Below, piece after piece: positions 1-8,450 of a stretch of 50,571 bases of DNA. Made by a program: the position numbers and the translations under genes. Under the pieces are notes generated by a model, which ran no database searches, had not been told where the DNA came from, and saw only the letters and a list, made by a program, of their open reading frames with translations. Origin of the DNA: Myxococcaceae bacterium (GTDB taxonomy: Bacteria > Myxococcota > Myxococcia > Myxococcales > Myxococcaceae); contig JAEUJP010000470.1 of NCBI GenBank assembly GCA_016793725.1, forward strand, positions 1 to 50,571, read 5' to 3'. Position 1 is the stretch's first letter, and the number at the start of each line of letters is the position of its first letter.

Positions 1-135
1 TTGGCACCTCGGAAGGGAGTGCCAGACATCCCATGTCTCGACCGCCGTTCTGCGTCGGCTGGTGTGTCGATGCATGACGTCGCCGGAGCAGCAGGCCGGA
101 GGCCACGGCACGGGGTTCATGCTAGTCAGTCGCGA

Positions 136-1881
136 ATGCGCTCCCCCGGTCGTGCCGCAGTGGTCGCAGGTCTGCTGTTTCTGATGACGGGCTGCCCGGG
201 CCCCGAGACAGCAGATGGTGGGTTTGCCGGCGGCGCGGCGACGGCTGGCGGCGGAACCGCGACGGCAGGCGGTGGTAACGCGACCGCGGGGGGGGCGGCA
301 GCCGGCGGAGCAGCGACGGCGGGTGGCGGCACGGCCACAGCGGGAGGTACGGCAACGGCAGGCGGTGGCGCCGCGACGGCGGGTGGTGCGGCCGGCGGTG
401 CCGTGACGCCGATACTCGTCATCGACCGCAACGCGCTGCGCTTCGACACCGAGCTCGGCGGCGCCAGCTGGGTGCGCACGGCGCCGCAGCAGACGCTCGC
501 CCTCAGCAACGGCGGCGCGAGCAACCTCATGGTTCAGAGCGTCACGGTCGGCGGCACCGACTCGGCGGCCTTCGCGGCGACGCTCATGACGCCGGCGACC
601 GTGACGGCCGGCAGCCAGGCCTTCGTGCGCGTCATCTTCTCGCCCACCCAAGAGCGCCAGTACTCCGCGACGCTCACCGTCGCCTCGAACGCCGTGAACG
701 CGCCGAGCCAGGTCATCACGCTCGCGGGCAACGCGCTCGACGGGGGTTCGTTCATCGTCAGCTCCACCTCGAACCCCGAGTGCCGCGGCTCGAGCTGTGC
801 CTCGCCGCCGTACCTGGGCACGAGCACTGCGGTGCCGGCGACATGGCTGACCTACGCAGACGACGGGTCGAAGCTCACGTACCTCGACGACGCCGACGGC
901 GACATGCGCGTCGATACCCTCGACAACTGCCCGTTCAACAGCAACACGGCGCAAGCTGACGGTGACGGCGACGGTGTCGGCGACGCCTGCGACAACTGCA
1001 CCGGCGCGTCGAACGCTGCTCAGCTCGACACCGATGGTGACGCGACGGGTGACGTCTGTGACCCCGACCTCGACGGTGACGGTCACTCGAATGCAACCGA
1101 CAATTGTGTGGCTTTGCCGAACCCCGACCAGCTGCGCACCAACACGTCGTCGAGCCTCGGCGACGCGTGCAACGCCGACGATGACCTCGACGGCATCCTC
1201 GATGGCATCGACAACTGCCCGCTCATCGCGAACCCCACGCAGGTGCTTCCCAGCGGGGTCTGCCGTGTCGACGGCGACAACGACAACGTCGCTGACAACT
1301 TCGACAACTGCCCCGGCGCCGCCAACTCCAACCAGGCCGACACCGACCTCGACGGCCTCGGCGACGTCTGCGACCTCGACCGCGACAACGACGGCGTGCT
1401 CAACGCAGGCGACAACTGTCTGACCGTGCGCAACCGCGACCAGACCGACGACGACGGCGACGGCATCGGTGACGCGTGTGACCCCACCTACTGCGTCGTC
1501 ATCGACCCCGCGACGCCCGGCCTGTGCCTCGACCCGCAGCTGCCGTTCACGGTCAGCGGCGGCGGCGCCGTCACGGTCACGGTGAATCAGCGGTTTCGCC
1601 TGCCGCTCTTCGCGAACCGCAACGGCGCAGGCATTCGCTACACGTGGAGCGTCATGTCGCGGCCCGCAGGCAGCGTCGCGGCCGTGCTCTCGCCGACCGG
1701 TGGGGTCGCGCTCAGCCGCCGCTGGCAGTACGCGTACGTCGACGGGCGCGTGCCCAGCTTCACGCCCGACCGCGCCGGCACCTACGTGATGCAGCTGCAG
1801 GCCACGCTCGTACACCCCGACCGCGCGTTCCCCGCGGCGAACAGCGCCATCGCGACGATGCGGCTCGATGCGCAACCTTAG
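136..1881 (+). CDS. Lipoprotein with Gly/Ala/Thr linker, ASH-like domain and thrombospondin type-3 repeats
   Basis: This is a probable surface lipoprotein of about 581 residues. I chose the ATG at 136 because it gives a clean signal peptide ending in a lipobox (LLFLMTGC, Cys20); the frame stays open to base 1 but the upstream part looks non-coding. After the Cys comes a low-complexity linker of AGG/ATAGG units (about residues 25-90). Next is a beta-rich region resembling ASH/choice-of-anchor-D domains (about 95-200). About eight Asp-rich thrombospondin type-3 repeats follow (about 250-450), with DxDxDG and DNC cores that normally bind calcium. The C-terminal part looks Ig/PKD-like. This architecture is common in Myxococcota outer-membrane lipoproteins. 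The role is probably structural or adhesive; I cannot name a ligand. Confidence 0.75.
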   Translation: MRSPGRAAVVAGLLFLMTGCPGPETADGGFAGGAATAGGGTATAGGGNATAGGAAAGGAATAGGGTATAGGTATAGGGAATAGGAAGGAVTPILVIDRNALRFDTELGGASWVRTAPQQTLALSNGGASNLMVQSVTVGGTDSAAFAATLMTPATVTAGSQAFVRVIFSPTQERQYSATLTVASNAVNAPSQVITLAGNALDGGSFIVSSTSNPECRGSSCASPPYLGTSTAVPATWLTYADDGSKLTYLDDADGDMRVDTLDNCPFNSNTAQADGDGDGVGDACDNCTGASNAAQLDTDGDATGDVCDPDLDGDGHSNATDNCVALPNPDQLRTNTSSSLGDACNADDDLDGILDGIDNCPLIANPTQVLPSGVCRVDGDNDNVADNFDNCPGAANSNQADTDLDGLGDVCDLDRDNDGVLNAGDNCLTVRNRDQTDDDGDGIGDACDPTYCVVIDPATPGLCLDPQLPFTVSGGGAVTVTVNQRFRLPLFANRNGAGIRYTWSVMSRPAGSVAAVLSPTGGVALSRRWQYAYVDGRVPSFTPDRAGTYVMQLQATLVHPDRAFPAANSAIATMRLDAQP

Positions 1882-2011
1882 AGTTTTTCTACGCCGACCC
1901 TAGAGAAAACCTGGGCTGGCACCGACACGGGCGTCGCACACGGGAATTCAGCGCGCGAGTGATCGCGGCGCGTTCGGTGGTGGCACGTGAGCTGCTCTGC
2001 CCGCGTGCACC

Positions 2012-2602
2012 ATGGCCGGCCGGCTCTCGTTCGTCGTGATGATGTTCGCCGTCGTACCTGCAGCGCACGCGTGGGACGTGGTCGGCTACGTGAGCCTCCG
2101 CCTCGTCTCGGAGGTCAGCATCGGGCCGATGGTGAAGCTCAGCTCCGAGGCGAGCAGCGAGTCGACGCGGGCCCAGAACGGAGCCGAGCGCCGCGCCGAG
2201 GCGAAGCCCGACGAGCCGTTGGACCCCGCGGCACCCCGCGCGTGCTCGTCGAACGACGTGTGCGACGACGGGCAGCGCTGCGTGAACGGGAGCTGCGAGT
2301 TTCCGCCCGAGCCTCCGCCCGCGCCGCAGCAGCCGCCGATGATGCTCGAGCGGCAGAAGGCCACCGAGCTGTACCTGCGCGCCCACGCGGCGCAGCTGAA
2401 GCAAGACGTGGCGCTGGGTGACGGCCCCATCGTCGCGGCGCTGTCGGTGACCGAGCACCTGCCCCGCGCTGCGCTCGGCCGCGTGCTGCGCGCGAACCAC
2501 CGGGAGCTCTTGAAGCTGATCGGCGATGACTGCGACGAAGAGTGGGCGGGCACGTTCTTGCGCCGCGTCACCGAGCTGTCGCGCGGGAGCCGCCGCACCT
2601 GA
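2012..2602 (+). CDS. Secreted protein with Cys-rich motif and proline linker, unknown function
   Basis: The 196-residue product starts with a signal peptide (MAGRLSFVVMMFAVVPAAHA). Around residues 77-95 there is a compact motif with four cysteines (C-x5-C-x5-C-x4-C), then a proline-rich linker (about 96-110) and a helical C-terminal domain. Small disulfide motifs of this kind followed by linkers are frequent in secreted Myxococcota proteins. I do not recognise the C-terminal domain. The stop overlaps the proposed start region of the next gene, so the two are probably translated together. Confidence 0.6.
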   Translation: MAGRLSFVVMMFAVVPAAHAWDVVGYVSLRLVSEVSIGPMVKLSSEASSESTRAQNGAERRAEAKPDEPLDPAAPRACSSNDVCDDGQRCVNGSCEFPPEPPPAPQQPPMMLERQKATELYLRAHAAQLKQDVALGDGPIVAALSVTEHLPRAALGRVLRANHRELLKLIGDDCDEEWAGTFLRRVTELSRGSRRT

Positions 2603-4875
2603 TTCTGCTCTGCCTGCTGGCCATCTCGCCGGCAGACCTCGCCTCGCGCGGCCTCGTGCTGCGACCGTTTGAAGGCGGGTCCGACGCGGTGCTCGAAGAC
2701 GTCGAGCTCGGGTTGGAGGCGCTGCCCGAGCCGCTGCGCACGTTTCCCGGTGAGCCGCTCGAGCTCGAGCTTCACCGTGCCCACGTTGCAGGCGACGACG
2801 CGCGCGCGACCGCGTGGCTGCGCGACGTGCCGGAGCAAGAGCGCGAGCGGCTGTGGCGACGGCGCGCCGTGGTGCACGCGGTCATTCGCCGCTGGGACGA
2901 GCGCCTCGCGTGGAGCGCCAGCCCCGCGTGGCGTCGGCTCTCGGGGTGGAACGACGAGGGCGAAGCGTTCAACGTCTACCCGTGGGCGTTCAGCCGGCGT
3001 GAGGGCATGACCTCGCCGGCCGCCGACCTCGCGACGTTCGCCGAAGAGCTGCTGGTGCCGGCGCCCGTGGCCGTGGCGGACGAAGCCGTGCGCTGCCGTG
3101 AGCCCTCGAAGTCGCGGTTCCTCGACGAGCGTCTGCGCGCGCTCGACCCGAGCTGGCAGCCACGCCGCGAGTGCCCCGCATTCGACGCGTGGGCGCGGGC
3201 CGAGCACGTGACGCGCGTAGAGGTCGTCTTCGCGGTGCCGTCGGGCTCGATGGGGCAGGCGACGTTCGGGCACGTGCTGCTCCACTTCGTGCGCGACGAC
3301 GACGGCGACGAGAGCACGGGGCAGGTGGTGCAGCTCGCGGCGCTGGTATCGCCGTTCGAGCCACGCAGCACGTACCTGACGCGCGGGCTCGGCGGCGGCT
3401 TCTTCGGCGTGTACACGGTGACCGGCTTCGGCGACATCGAGCACGAGAACCTCGGCCTCGAGCAGCGCGCGCTGCGGCGGTTCGCGCTCGACCTGACCGC
3501 CGACCAGCGCGTGCGGCTGCTCGAGCGCGCGTGGGAGCTGCAGCGCACCGGCTACATCACGTACCGCTTCTTCACGGCGAACTGCGCGACGATGTTGCGC
3601 TACCTGCTCGAGCCAGCGATGGGGCTCAAGCGCGCGCTGACCCCGTGGGAGGCGCCGACGCAGGTGCTGCAGGCGCTCGCTCCGTCGTTGACCCCCGTGG
3701 GCTACGACCTGCCGACGGGCGCGCGGGCGCGGCGGGCCGAGGCGCTGCTGTCGACCGAGACGCGGCAGGCCGACGTGCTGCTCGCGAGGCTGCGCATCGA
3801 GCGGCACCGGCTCGACCAGGCGACGCTCGAGCGGCTGAAGACCGAGCGCGCGACGCTGGACCCTGAGTGGAGGGGGCCGACGACCGACGCGCTCGTCGCG
3901 TCGCGGCAGCGGCGGTTTCAAGAGCACCCGGCCGACGAAGTGGTGGCGGCCGAGGCCGAGCTCGCCGAGTGGCTGGCGCTCGACGCGCAGCTGCGGGCGG
4001 CTCCGCGGCGGGCGCTCAGCGCGAGTGAAGAGGCGGTGGTCGAGGCCGAGCGTGTGGCGCGCGAGCGGTTCACGGCGGTGGCGCTGCAGGTGGCCGAGCT
4101 GCCCGACGCCGAGCTCGCCGACGCGAGGGAGCGAGAGCGTGCGGCGGCGCAGGCAGAGGTCGACGAGACGCTGGCGCGGTCGGTGCCCGAGAACGGCAAC
4201 GGCATGGGCTCGGTGGGGTTCGGGTGGTCGACCGCGGCGGGGCTGCCGGTGATGCGGGCGAGGCTGGCGCTGCTGCGTGAAGAGCTGGGTGACCAGCGGC
4301 TCTACGGCTTCGGCTCTTCGAACGAGTGGCACCTGCTCGACGCGACGGTCGACCTGGTGCCGCGGCCCGGCGCGTTCGTGTCGCGGGCCGAGGTGAACGG
4401 GCTGTCGGTGCGGCTGCTGGGGGCGAATGGTTGGGGTTGGGGTGGGGGCGTCGACCATCTGTATGCGCTGAGCGCGCACGAGCTGGGCGGCGCGGTCGAG
4501 GGGCTGCGCGTGCTGGCGGCCGACGAGCGGCTGACGAACTTCTTCTACGTGCTGGCGGCGGTGCGCGGCGGGCTGCGCGTCGAGCCGGCGGCGGTAGCGG
4601 GCTTCGTGACGCCGAGGGCGGGGCTGGCGGCGCGGGTGCAGCTGCCGGGCTCGTTCGCGAACTGCCTGCGGTTCGAGGCGGCGTACCGGCCGCGGGTGCG
4701 GGTGGCGACGTCGGGCGTGTCGGTCGAGCACGGCGCGCTCGGCGCGGCGCGGGCGACGGTGCGGCTGGGGGCGCCCGGTGGGTTCGCGACGGCGCTGCGC
4801 GTCGATGCGCAGGTCGAGTGGTGGCAGGCGACGGGCGTCGCTGTGACGGGGTTGATCGGCGTCGAGGTCGACTGA
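2542..4875 (+). CDS. DUF4105 (Lnb N-terminal-like) periplasmic protein
   Basis: The 777-residue product has a hydrophobic secretion segment at residues 20-34. The region around residues 228-355 has the hallmarks of DUF4105/Lnb-N domains: a PSGSMGQATFGHVLLHF stretch (His near 241) and a later FFTANCATMLRYLL stretch whose Cys would be the nucleophile of a papain-like or lipobox-hydrolase fold. Residues about 390-550 are Glu/Arg/Ala-rich and probably a long coiled coil. The last 200 residues are Gly- and beta-rich and could be a barrel or beta-sandwich. The start is uncertain: the GTG at 2542 overlaps the preceding gene by 61 bases, and no better ATG lies before the signal sequence. The enzymatic role is not established for this family. 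Confidence 0.65.
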   Translation: MGGHVLAPRHRAVAREPPHLILLCLLAISPADLASRGLVLRPFEGGSDAVLEDVELGLEALPEPLRTFPGEPLELELHRAHVAGDDARATAWLRDVPEQERERLWRRRAVVHAVIRRWDERLAWSASPAWRRLSGWNDEGEAFNVYPWAFSRREGMTSPAADLATFAEELLVPAPVAVADEAVRCREPSKSRFLDERLRALDPSWQPRRECPAFDAWARAEHVTRVEVVFAVPSGSMGQATFGHVLLHFVRDDDGDESTGQVVQLAALVSPFEPRSTYLTRGLGGGFFGVYTVTGFGDIEHENLGLEQRALRRFALDLTADQRVRLLERAWELQRTGYITYRFFTANCATMLRYLLEPAMGLKRALTPWEAPTQVLQALAPSLTPVGYDLPTGARARRAEALLSTETRQADVLLARLRIERHRLDQATLERLKTERATLDPEWRGPTTDALVASRQRRFQEHPADEVVAAEAELAEWLALDAQLRAAPRRALSASEEAVVEAERVARERFTAVALQVAELPDAELADARERERAAAQAEVDETLARSVPENGNGMGSVGFGWSTAAGLPVMRARLALLREELGDQRLYGFGSSNEWHLLDATVDLVPRPGAFVSRAEVNGLSVRLLGANGWGWGGGVDHLYALSAHELGGAVEGLRVLAADERLTNFFYVLAAVRGGLRVEPAAVAGFVTPRAGLAARVQLPGSFANCLRFEAAYRPRVRVATSGVSVEHGALGAARATVRLGAPGGFATALRVDAQVEWWQATGVAVTGLIGVEVD

Positions 4876-4902
4876 AGCGCGATTTCGTTGTTAATCACAG
4901 CA

Positions 4903-5415
4903 ATGTACTGGGTCAACGCCGTGGTCACGATGATGCTGCTCGGCGCGCCGGCAGAAGACCCTCGCGGCGAGGTGCAGCTCTCGACGACCGCCGGTGCAGA
5001 CGTACGCTTGAGCGAGCTGCTCCGCGGTCGCCCATCGCTCATCGTCTTCGAAGACAGAGAGTCGATCGCGGTCAATCAGCACCTGAAAGACGCACTGGCT
5101 GGGCTGCGCAAGAGTGAGCTCCTCGCCAGAATTTCGGTGGTGTCGATTGCGAACGTCGCCGCCTACGACTATTTCCCCGCGCGAAACCTCGCCACCCGCG
5201 CCATCAAAGACACGGAAAAGGCGACCGGTGTTCCCGTCCACCTCGATTGGAAGGGCGCGATGACCCGGCCTCCCTGGGCATTCGCGTCACAGGGCTCGAC
5301 GGTGGTGGTCGTCGACAGGGGCGGGGCCCTGAAGTTCAGCCGGTGCGGCAAGCTCGAGCCGCGAGAGGTCGACGACGTGCTCGCGCTGCTCGCGAGCCTC
5401 AGCGAGAAGAAGTGA
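4903..5415 (+). CDS. Small exported thioredoxin-fold-like protein
   Basis: About 170 residues from the ATG at 4903, with a short hydrophobic N-terminus (MYWVNAVVTMMLLGAPA) that can act as a signal peptide. The rest resembles YtfJ/thioredoxin-like exported proteins: an LSELLRGRPSLIVFED strand near residues 35-50 and a TVVVVDRGGALKFSRCGKL strand-turn-strand near residue 135. No CxxC pair is present, so it is not an ordinary thiol reductase. The frame could begin at a TTG at 4888. It runs convergently into the hydrolase gene, with 4 bases between the stop codons. Confidence 0.5.
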   Translation: MYWVNAVVTMMLLGAPAEDPRGEVQLSTTAGADVRLSELLRGRPSLIVFEDRESIAVNQHLKDALAGLRKSELLARISVVSIANVAAYDYFPARNLATRAIKDTEKATGVPVHLDWKGAMTRPPWAFASQGSTVVVVDRGGALKFSRCGKLEPREVDDVLALLASLSEKK

Positions 5416-5419
5416 CGCC

Positions 5420-6142
5420 TCAAGGTCGCGAGAGGTACTCGACCGTCAGCCGAAGGGCTTCGGCGCGCTGTACGTCGCGCGTGACTGGCGAATCGCAGTC
5501 GAACTGCTCGCCCGTTCGGTCAGTGAAGCCCACGTGGTTTCCCGAGATGACTGCGGTCTCGGGCCCCGGGCGCAGCGCCGCGACGAGCTGTTTCGGCTGG
5601 TCACCCGCGATGCAGTCGTGGTCGGCGAGCAACACCAGAGAGGGTGGCGCGGGTTCCGGGAGCGGGAGGTCGAGCCGCACTGGAGCCCACAGCACCACGG
5701 GCACGTTGTGGCCCGCTGCGACGAGCAGCGCTGCACCTCCTCCCATCGAGTGGCCCACGAGCATCGGCGGCCCGGCGCCTCGTGCCCGCGCATCGGCCGC
5801 CGCCTCGGCGTAGGCCGCCTGCGCCGCGGCGAGCACCACGCCGTGATACCCCACGCGCCCCAGCCAGTAGTCGGGCAGCGCCGGTGCCCATACGACGAAC
5901 CCGCGGGCCGCCAGCTGCTCGAGGGTGTGGCCGTACTGCGCCGGGGTGGTCGCGAAGCCGTGCAGAAAGACCACCGTCGGTGAGCTCGCGGTGACCGTCT
6001 CAGACCTGAACACCCGACCTTCGCCCCGCAGTTCGGTGCGTACACCCTCGGCGTCGACCGGCCACGGCAGCAGCGGCTCGCCTCGCCCGTACAGCGTTCG
6101 CGCGCACCCGCTGGCGAACAACAAGAGCACCTGGGCCCTCAC
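5420..6142 (-). CDS. Alpha/beta-hydrolase lipoprotein
   Basis: This 240-residue protein has the full alpha/beta-hydrolase signature: an oxyanion HGF motif (FLHGFATTP near residue 65), the nucleophile elbow GHSMGG, an Asp in LLADHD, and a His in SGNHVGF. Its fold resembles dienelactone-hydrolase or chlorophyllase/PET-hydrolase-like lipases. I chose the GTG at 6142 because it places a lipobox (LLLFASGC) right behind it and overlaps the stop of the upstream hydrolase gene in a GTGA, indicating translational coupling. Chlorophyllase-like activity on pigment esters would suit the context but is speculation. Confidence 0.7.
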   Translation of the reverse strand: MRAQVLLLFASGCARTLYGRGEPLLPWPVDAEGVRTELRGEGRVFRSETVTASSPTVVFLHGFATTPAQYGHTLEQLAARGFVVWAPALPDYWLGRVGYHGVVLAAAQAAYAEAAADARARGAGPPMLVGHSMGGGAALLVAAGHNVPVVLWAPVRLDLPLPEPAPPSLVLLADHDCIAGDQPKQLVAALRPGPETAVISGNHVGFTDRTGEQFDCDSPVTRDVQRAEALRLTVEYLSRP

Positions 6143-7050
6143 CGCAGCAGCGCCTCGGCGCCCGCCAGAAAGGCCTGCCATTGCGGGAAGAAGGTCGCGT
6201 CTTGGAAGTAGGGCAGCGCCCCGGTCGAGAAGATGGTGCGGCTCCACCCGGGCAGGGCCACAAACCGGTCGGCGCGCCGGTAGTCGGTGAAGTCGCCGCG
6301 GGTGCCGTGCGCGAGCCACACCGGCGGCGGCAGGGCCTCGTACAGCGCGTCGGTGTCGGCACTGAAGAGGTGCCCCGACAAAAAGGCGAGCGGCGCGAAG
6401 TGGGCGCCGCTGGCCCGCGCAGTCTCGACGGCCGAACGAAAGACGGCTTCGTCGATGGCCCGCTCGGCCCAGGTGCGCTCGAGGAAGTAGCGAATCACCG
6501 CTGGCCGCCTCAGCAGCGAGAACATCGAGGTGCCGACCAGCGGTGTCTTCAACAAGGGCAGCATGCCGGGCACCGCGCGCGTCGACCCGATAGCCCCATC
6601 GCGCGCCCGGCTGCCGTCGAAGCCGGTCGGGCTGACCAGCGTGACCGACGCGGGCGGGGGCCCTTCGCCCGCTGCGCGGGCGACGAACTCGCACGCGAGC
6701 GAGACCGCGAGCACGTGCACCCGGGGGCTGTGGGTCGCGCGTCGCACCTCGGCGAGCGCGTCGAGCACCGCGTCGGTCATCAGCCTCGGGGTGTAAGGCC
6801 GGTCGCTGCGCTCCGAGGCCCCGAAGCCGGGCAGGTCGAGCGCGTAGGTCGGCCGTACCGTCGACGAGAGCTCGAACAGTGGCCGTACCTCTGCCGCCGA
6901 GGCCGCCGCGTTCACGCTGTGGAGCAGCAGCACCGGCCACCCGCGCTCCGGCCCCGCGCGGAACAGACACAGGTTCCCGCTCCGCGCGGTGCGCACCCTG
7001 ACCGGCTCGCCGTCGACGCTCTGGAAAAGTGTCAATGCGAGTTGACACAT
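6139..7050 (-). CDS. Alpha/beta-hydrolase-fold protein, possibly catalytically inactive
   Basis: About 303 residues with an alpha/beta-hydrolase fold: an LLLHSVNAAAS oxyanion region, a DLPGFGASERSDRPY loop, and an HGTRGDFTDY acid strand. Two landmarks are unusual. The nucleophile elbow reads AVSLAC rather than GxSxG, and there is no His after the acid strand; the place where one is expected reads TGALPYFQ. It may be a pseudoenzyme or binding protein. BchO, the Mg-chelatase-associated hydrolase, is a possible distant relative, but I cannot call it that. The start is unsure: ATG 7050 lies inside the dyads at 7030-7073, a TTG at 7035 or ATG 7098 are alternatives. It is divergent from the pucC-like gene. 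Confidence 0.6.
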   Translation of the reverse strand: MCQLALTLFQSVDGEPVRVRTARSGNLCLFRAGPERGWPVLLLHSVNAAASAAEVRPLFELSSTVRPTYALDLPGFGASERSDRPYTPRLMTDAVLDALAEVRRATHSPRVHVLAVSLACEFVARAAGEGPPPASVTLVSPTGFDGSRARDGAIGSTRAVPGMLPLLKTPLVGTSMFSLLRRPAVIRYFLERTWAERAIDEAVFRSAVETARASGAHFAPLAFLSGHLFSADTDALYEALPPPVWLAHGTRGDFTDYRRADRFVALPGWSRTIFSTGALPYFQDATFFPQWQAFLAGAEALLR

Positions 7051-7073
7051 ATCAGTGTCAATGAGACCATGCA
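7030..7073. promoter_or_regulatory. Tandem PpsR/CrtJ-type boxes between the hydrolase and pucC-like genes
   Basis: Box 1 is TGTCAATGCGAGTTGACA (7030-7047), a perfect dyad TGTCAA-N6-TTGACA that fits TGT-N12-ACA. Eight bases later, box 2 starts with TGTCAA (7056) and ends GCA at 7073, one base off the rule. TGT-N12-ACA is the known recognition rule of PpsR/CrtJ, and this window encodes such a regulator. The boxes sit between divergent genes and could control both. No convincing -10 element is visible on either strand. Confidence 0.6.
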
Positions 7074-7097
7074 GGGGTTTTCGAACCAGGAGCTTCA

Positions 7098-8447
7098 ATG
7101 CAGCGTTCGTTGAGCTGGGTGAGCATCGTGCGGCTGGGTCTGGTGCAGACGGCGCTCGGTGCGGTCGTGGTGCTGACCACCTCGACGTTGAATCGCGTCA
7201 TGGTGGTCGAGCTGGCGCTGCCGGCGATGTTGCCTGGGGCGCTGGTGGCGCTCCATCACGCGATGCAGCTGCTGCGGCCGCGTATGGGGCATGGCTCTGA
7301 TGGCGGCCGCCGGCTCACACCGTGGATTTTGGGTGGCATGGCCGTGCTGGGTGTGGGTGGGGTGGGAGCGGCGCTCGGTACGGCCTTGATGCCCTCGGTG
7401 ATGTGGGCGGGGCTCGCGCTGAGCGCGGTGTCGTTCGCGCTGATCGGTGCGGGTGTCAGCTCGGCGGGAACCTCGCTGCTGGTGATGTTGGCCAAGCGCG
7501 TCGCGCCCGGGCGCAGGGGCGCGGCCGCCACCGTCGTGTGGATGATGATGATCTTCGGCTTCGCCCTCACCGCGACCCTGGTCGGCAAGCAGCTCGAGCC
7601 GTTCTCGATGAACAAGCTCATCGTCGTCGCGCTCGCGGTCTCGCTCATCGCCTTTGCCGTCGCGGCCCTCGCGCTGTGGGGCGTCGAGGGCCGGGAGCCC
7701 AGCGGCGAGAGCGAGCCCGAGCCGCGAGGCAGATTTTCCCAGACGCTGCGAGAGGTCTGGGCAGAACCCGACGCCCGCCGCTTCACCGTGTTCGTCTTCG
7801 TCTCGATGCTCGCCTACAGCGCACAAGACCTCGTGCTCGAGCCGTTCGCAGGCTCGTCGTTCGGGTTTTCACCCGGCGAGTCGACGAAGCTGTCGGGCGT
7901 GCAGCACGCTGGAGTTTTCGCCGGCATGCTGCTCGTCGCGGTGCTGAGCCTGGTCTTCAAAGACTCGCTCAAACGTTTTGTGCTCGGCGGGTGCTTCGCG
8001 TCTGCCATCGCGATGGGTGGGCTGGTGGTCGCCGGGCTCAACGGCGGCGGGTCGTGGCCGCTCAAGCAGAACGTCTTTCTGCTCGGCGCCGCCAACGGCG
8101 TGTTCTCGATCGCCGCCATCGGCGCCATGATGGCGCTCGCCTCGCAGGGCAAGAGCTCACGCGAAGGTGTTCGAATGGGGCTGTGGGGCGCTGCGCAGGC
8201 CATCGCATTCGGCGCGGGCGGCTTCCTCGGCACGGTCGTCGTCGACGCAGCGCGCGCCCTGGGCGCCTCGGGAGGCCACGCCTACGCGGTCATCTTCGCG
8301 CTCGAGACGCTGGGCTTCTTCGCCGCGTACGCGCTCGCTGCGGGCGTGACGATGCCAGTCTCTGGCCGCGGCAGCGCTGCCCGCTCGGCGGCCGCGCCCG
8401 CGGTGGTCCCCTCACCTGTGAGCGGCCAGACCCGCTCGGCTGCGTGA
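7098..8447 (+). CDS. PucC/LhaA-family (Orf428-like) pigment-complex transporter
   Basis: A 449-residue MFS-type membrane protein with about 12 hydrophobic segments. The N-terminal stretch VVLTTSTLNRVMVVELALPA and the LRPRMGHGSDGGRRLTPWI loop near residue 57 are typical of the PucC/LhaA/Orf428 branch, which helps assemble light-harvesting complexes or handles bacteriochlorophyll. A second member (lhaA) is at 42814; this copy looks closer to the Orf428 type that in Rhodobacter sits between bchG and bchP. A good Shine-Dalgarno (AGGAG, 7088-7092) supports the ATG. It heads the run toward bchID, under the boxes at 7030-7073. Confidence 0.85.
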   Translation: MQRSLSWVSIVRLGLVQTALGAVVVLTTSTLNRVMVVELALPAMLPGALVALHHAMQLLRPRMGHGSDGGRRLTPWILGGMAVLGVGGVGAALGTALMPSVMWAGLALSAVSFALIGAGVSSAGTSLLVMLAKRVAPGRRGAAATVVWMMMIFGFALTATLVGKQLEPFSMNKLIVVALAVSLIAFAVAALALWGVEGREPSGESEPEPRGRFSQTLREVWAEPDARRFTVFVFVSMLAYSAQDLVLEPFAGSSFGFSPGESTKLSGVQHAGVFAGMLLVAVLSLVFKDSLKRFVLGGCFASAIAMGGLVVAGLNGGGSWPLKQNVFLLGAANGVFSIAAIGAMMALASQGKSSREGVRMGLWGAAQAIAFGAGGFLGTVVVDAARALGASGGHAYAVIFALETLGFFAAYALAAGVTMPVSGRGSAARSAAAPAVVPSPVSGQTRSAA

Positions 8448-8450
8448 CCC

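Noticed and set aside
1..135. Extension of the lipoprotein to the TTG at base 1
   Set aside because: It would place 45 Arg/Gly-rich residues ahead of a clean lipoprotein signal peptide, blocking secretion.
1882..1912. Possible terminator after the lipoprotein gene (GTTTTTCTA ... TAGAGAAAAC)
   Set aside because: The arms pair imperfectly, are AT-rich and have no following T-run; too weak to call.
2086..4731. Long open frame of 881 codons on the minus strand
   Set aside because: It lies opposite the DUF4105 gene and has low-complexity His/Arg/Pro-rich sequence without recognisable domains. This is a typical GC-rich shadow.
5420..7048. Single 542-codon minus-strand gene covering both hydrolases
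   Set aside because: Its first half is the shadow of the 6139-7050 hydrolase. The real lipoprotein starts at GTG 6142, where the two genes overlap in GTGA.
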